Of a stretch of 64,000 nucleotides of DNA, positions 60,822-64,000 are shown piece after piece. Position 1 is the first letter of the stretch. Every line of letters begins with the position of its first letter. The stretch is from Nepenthes gracilis (lineage: Eukaryota > Streptophyta > Magnoliopsida > Caryophyllales > Nepenthaceae), in assembly GCA_033239525.1 (NCBI GenBank), contig BSYO01000036.1:9198126-9262125 (forward strand), read 5' to 3'. The translations under genes and the position numbers were made by a program. A model generated the notes under the pieces. The model was given only the letters and a program-made list of their open reading frames with translations, was not told the DNA's origin and did no database searches.

Positions 60822-60944
60822 TAATACTATTTATAAATCTATTTATATTAAAATTATTATTTTTAATATAAATGATAAAATTTATACATACGTTTAATAA
60901 TTTTTATATAAATAAATATATAACTAAATTTATAAATAATATTT
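60822..60944. mobile_element. Foldback MITE-like element, copy 2
   Basis: The left arm TAATACTATTTATAAATCT... and the right arm (60895-60944) are inverted copies of each other, and both resemble the arms at 13964-14130. The central loop is about 35 bp. No coding capacity. Confidence 0.5.
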
Positions 60945-61499
60945 TTTATTATACAATATCTTATTCGCCTTCTCACAAAGAGTGGCACAAACAAAAATAA
61001 ATAAATAATATATTTATAAAAAAAATATTATTTATATATTTATGTAAATCTGAATTATTGAATTTATTAACAATATATCTCAATTTAAATAAACACATGT
61101 TTTAAAACAAAATATATTTATTATATTTAATATTTACTTTTAAATATCCGCCTGCAGGATGAGGCTGCTACATAGGCTTTTATTCCTTTAAATTCTAATC
61201 ATTTACTTTAAAATATACAAAAAGAATTTAAAAATATCAATTTTGATTAATTTATTTATTAATAATTAAATTATATTAGTCTATTTTTATATAGTTGGTG
61301 GGGAGAAAATATCTTAAGTTTTCAACAAGAAACATTAAATTATGTTTTAAGAAAATTCCTTTAAATTATTGTCACGGTTGTGATAAATATAGTTGGATCC
61401 AATGTATACTCATACTTATAATTGCTAGATCTATGAGGATTGAAAACAACAGAATAATAATTTGTTCATATTTTTAAAAATGCATCAAGTTGTTTTAGA

Positions 61500-62230
61500 C
61501 TATTATCAATATATGAGCATTTTTAGTCGTATATAATGTATGATCTCTCTGAATAAATTACACACGTACGCCATTCAGTTGTTCTTGAAATGCTGGATTT
61601 ATTAAAATTGACTCATAACTGCTCCTCAAGTACATATTAGCCCGCTTAGTCTATTCCAAATGTGCACAAGTACTCATTGTGTGCTTATTAGATGCAATTG
61701 CTTCTGATTCACTTAGTTATACATGCGTGCCATTCAGTTGTCCTTAAAATATTAGATTTACTTGAATTGACTCATAACCGCTCATCAAGTGCATATTGGA
61801 TTGCTCATTCTATCTCAAATACGCATGAGTACCCATTGTGTGCTAATCAGATACAATTGCTTTCGATTCTCTAAACCACACATGTGTACCATTCAGTTAT
61901 TCTTAAAGTGCTGGATTTACTCGAATTGACTCATGACTGCTCATCAGGTGCATATTAGGCCACTTATTCTATCCCAAATGCATACGAATACTTTTATGGG
62001 CTAATCAGATGCAATTGCTTTCAATTTACTTAAAAATGGCTTTTGTTTTAAAGCATTTGGCACTGACTTTGTACAAACCTTTAGGGAATTGTATTGCTTG
62101 AACAACCTTTACATAAATATCACACAATTTTTACACGATATATTTTTCTCAATATACATTGCGTAAACATTACATATCCTCTAAGTAATCCATCTATTAA
62201 ATATAAAACTTATATAAAAAAATATATATA
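61500..62230. repeat. Dispersed repeat, copy B, with three 159-bp tandem units
   Basis: Units begin near 61561, 61720 and 61879. The anchor CCATTCAGTT is at 61571, 61730 and 61889, an exact 159-bp period. Shared landmarks are GACTCATAAC(T/C)GCTC, AAGT(A/G)CATATT, and AGAT(G/A)CAATTGCTT. The right flank (62090-62220) matches the flank of copy A. The small frame 61692-61874 falls inside and is not a gene. Confidence 0.85.
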
Positions 62231-63232
62231 TATATCTCTTAAAGCTTAATAAAATTAACTCACATTTTTGCGCTTTTTATGGTGTCGAAATATAACTGTG
62301 AAATAAAGACGGTTTTATTTCAAAGCCATCAGCTTTGGCTTTTAATTAAGGCTTTTATTTTATAAGTTTGGTTAGAAATTGAATAATTTTGTAATTTAGA
62401 TTTTCAAATTGGTGGTTAGATGGCATTAAAATCCCAATTATTTTTTTTATAATATAACTATGATAATAATTATAAAGTCAAAATATATCTAGGGTTTATA
62501 AAGAAGCATAACCCAGCGAAAATGACAGGCAATTTCTTCTATCTTTTGTACCCACCGACTCATATCTATTGTAATCTATGAACCATTATTTTCTCTCCCC
62601 TTCCAATATTTAAAGCAATTATTATTTACTTAAAGTTAAGCAGCCACCCTTCCATAACAAAGAAAAAAGGGCATTAAAAAAATCTCTTCAAAAAAATATA
62701 TTATTTATTTTATATTATATAAATATTAATATAATATAATATAATATAATAATCTGTATAAGAGATATTTAATTAAATTTTTTTTATTAATGTTATTAAT
62801 TTTTTACTGGCGCAATTAAAATTATACTTTGTCTATTATAACTCATTTATTTTTTAAAAAATAATTAATTTCATCATTTTTTATAAAAATAGTAAAATAA
62901 TTATTTTAATTCAACAATAATTAAATATAGAAGCGTTAATTTTTTTTTATAATAATATATTTCGTATGTCAGTTATATATTATAAAATTTATCATGCTCT
63001 TGATTATTATCATCATCCATTCTGAAAATATCCCAGAAAGCTCTAGCGGGAGCCTATCTCCGCAATAATATAAAATAAAGAGCGAGCAGCTGGCCCTCAT
63101 AGCTCAAGCCACCGGCCGTAAACTATAACGCCGCCGCCGACTACGCCTCCTACCGGAAAATCACTCCTTCCACCGGTGGCCGCCAACGTCGCTCCTCCGT
63201 CGGCCGAAAATCTGTGTTCTCTTTCGGAGAGG
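62231..63232 (+). promoter_or_regulatory. Upstream region and 5' UTR of the COR27-like gene
   Basis: AT-rich to about 63020, including an ATAAT pentamer run near 62730-62752, then a shift to GC-rich leader sequence from about 63085. AATATAAAATAAAG at 63067-63080 is the best TATA-like site, about 155 bases before the start codon. No cold- or light-response element was confidently assigned. Confidence 0.4.
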
Positions 63233-63425
63233 ATGGATCCGCAGAAAGACGGAAACTGGACGAACGAGAAGCACCAACTCTTCCTCAGATCAATGGAGGC
63301 GCATTTCGTTCGGACGGTGCTCAAACCTAGCGGGCGAATTTTCCGCCTCGACCGTTACGTGCCGGACATTTCCGAGTCTACTCAGGATTTGAAATCTCTC
63401 AGGAGAGGGAAAATTTCTGGCGCAG
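63233..63425 (+). CDS. COLD-REGULATED 27/28-like protein, first exon (partial, continues past right edge)
   Basis: The first ATG in good context is at 63233 (GAGAGGATGGAT), giving MDPQKDG then WTNEKHQLFLRSMEAHFV. The WTNEKHxLxLxSMEAxFV block is the hallmark of the plant COR27/COR28 family, nuclear proteins induced by cold and light that act in the circadian and photomorphogenic network. It continues with PSGRIFRLDRYVPDISE and LKSLRRGKIS. A donor GCAG|GTGCAT at 63425/63426 marks the likely exon end. Without splicing the frame would stop at 63484. The GC-rich frame upstream of 63233 lacks an ATG and is treated as leader. Only about 64 codons are visible, so assignment rests on one motif; other proteins with this motif cannot be excluded. 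Confidence 0.65.
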
Positions 63426-64000
63426 GTGCATTTTCTCTCGCTCTTTCGGTGCATTTTCCACCGATCACCATCGCAATCATCTGATCGTCATCCTCAATGT
63501 TCGTGATCTTGATCATCATTGCATGCAATTTTTATTTCAAATTTTCTCAAATTTCGGATATAATTAATCCTCGCTCTCGCTCTTTAAGCTTAAAAAATAT
63601 CAAATCTGAGTTGTTATTTTGTGTATTTTATCATAAAATTATTATTATTTCATCTTGGAATTAAAGCTCAACCTCATTTGAAAATTTTGCCTGAAGGATA
63701 ATATAAAATCAATTAATTGCTCAGAAGAAAATGACATAGAGGATGAAAATATCTGAGACTCAAATTCTTTTTTTAGAAGCTAAATTTATATTCATTTAAT
63801 TTAATAAATTTGACATAAATTAAATATATAAAAAATATATTTTAAATAATAATCTATGATAGAAATTTTATATTAAATTTCATTTTTTAAAGATTTATGC
63901 CGAAGATTATATATTTTGTATTCTAAAACTCATTAAATTAGATTTTAAAAAAAAGAATTAAAAATAAGTAATGTGATCGGTTATTGTAAGGATTTGTTTG
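63426..64000 (+). other. First intron of the COR27-like gene (to window end)
   Basis: Follows the GTGCAT donor; AT-rich and T-rich with no frame continuing the protein family. No acceptor followed by recognisable COR27 sequence is seen before base 64000. Confidence 0.5.

Noticed and set aside
63176..63232. Upstream start for the COR27-like protein
   Set aside because: The extension would begin at GTG; the first ATG in good context is 63233, directly before the conserved motif.

Overview
This is plant nuclear DNA, most likely from a eudicot. It carries spliced genes with GT-AG introns, a plant rhomboid gene, a COR27-like gene, a fragment of a TFL1/CEN-type flowering gene, and about 40 kb of decayed LTR retrotransposons in an AT-rich background. 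No rRNA, tRNA, CRISPR or prokaryotic operon structure was seen. Only two apparently intact host genes are present, one at each edge, and both run off the window.

Left edge (1-5 kb): a rhomboid-like membrane protein gene (RBL type) on the minus strand. Four coding exons were placed by conserved splice sites; the last exon lies beyond base 1. The usual catalytic histidine position reads asparagine. Upstream (5.6-6.3 kb) is a decayed Myb/SANT-like domain gene.

6.3-24.4 kb: two decayed minus-strand Ty3/gypsy elements of one family (LTRs of about 2-2.5 kb, tRNA-iMet-type primer site, frameshifted protease-RT-integrase), at 6.3-12.2 kb and 18.4-23.6 kb. Between them lie a 90-bp duplication, a foldback MITE and a Tat-like element (15.2-18.4 kb) that the second gypsy element interrupts.

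24.4-41.2 kb: a heavily deleted Tat-like element (24406-28400, minus orientation), then a complete but decayed 11-kb Tat-type element (30279-41240, plus orientation, perfect GGTTG target duplication). The latter has LTRs, PBS, gag, protease, RT, an extra RNase H, integrase, a tandem-repeat 3' region and PPT. The most interesting content of the window is shared by three Tat-like elements. Each carries, between pol and the 3' LTR, a second gene on the opposite strand (antisense ORF) with a Transposase_28-like domain, an acidic/Pro-Ser linker and a coiled coil. The two longer copies keep an intron at the same place. In all three, the stretch between the polypurine tract and the antisense start codon holds a tandem array of TTGACC/T (W-box) motifs, with a different repeat length in each element (36, 57 and about 52-61 bp); two also have a CACGTG G-box. 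This looks like a retrotransposon-borne antisense gene with its own promoter.

41.2-57 kb: AT-rich LTR debris with recognisable primer-binding sites, a truncated TFL1/CEN-like first exon (47.8-48.1 kb), a partly duplicated LTR+PBS unit (49.0-51.1 kb), and a long stretch without recognisable genes.

57-64 kb: a four-copy 110-bp tandem array, two copies of an unclassified repeat that differ in the number of 159-bp units, a solo Tat-like LTR with target duplication, a second MITE copy, and the first exon of a COR27/COR28-like gene on the plus strand (63233 onward).

All homology statements come from reading motifs, not database searches.
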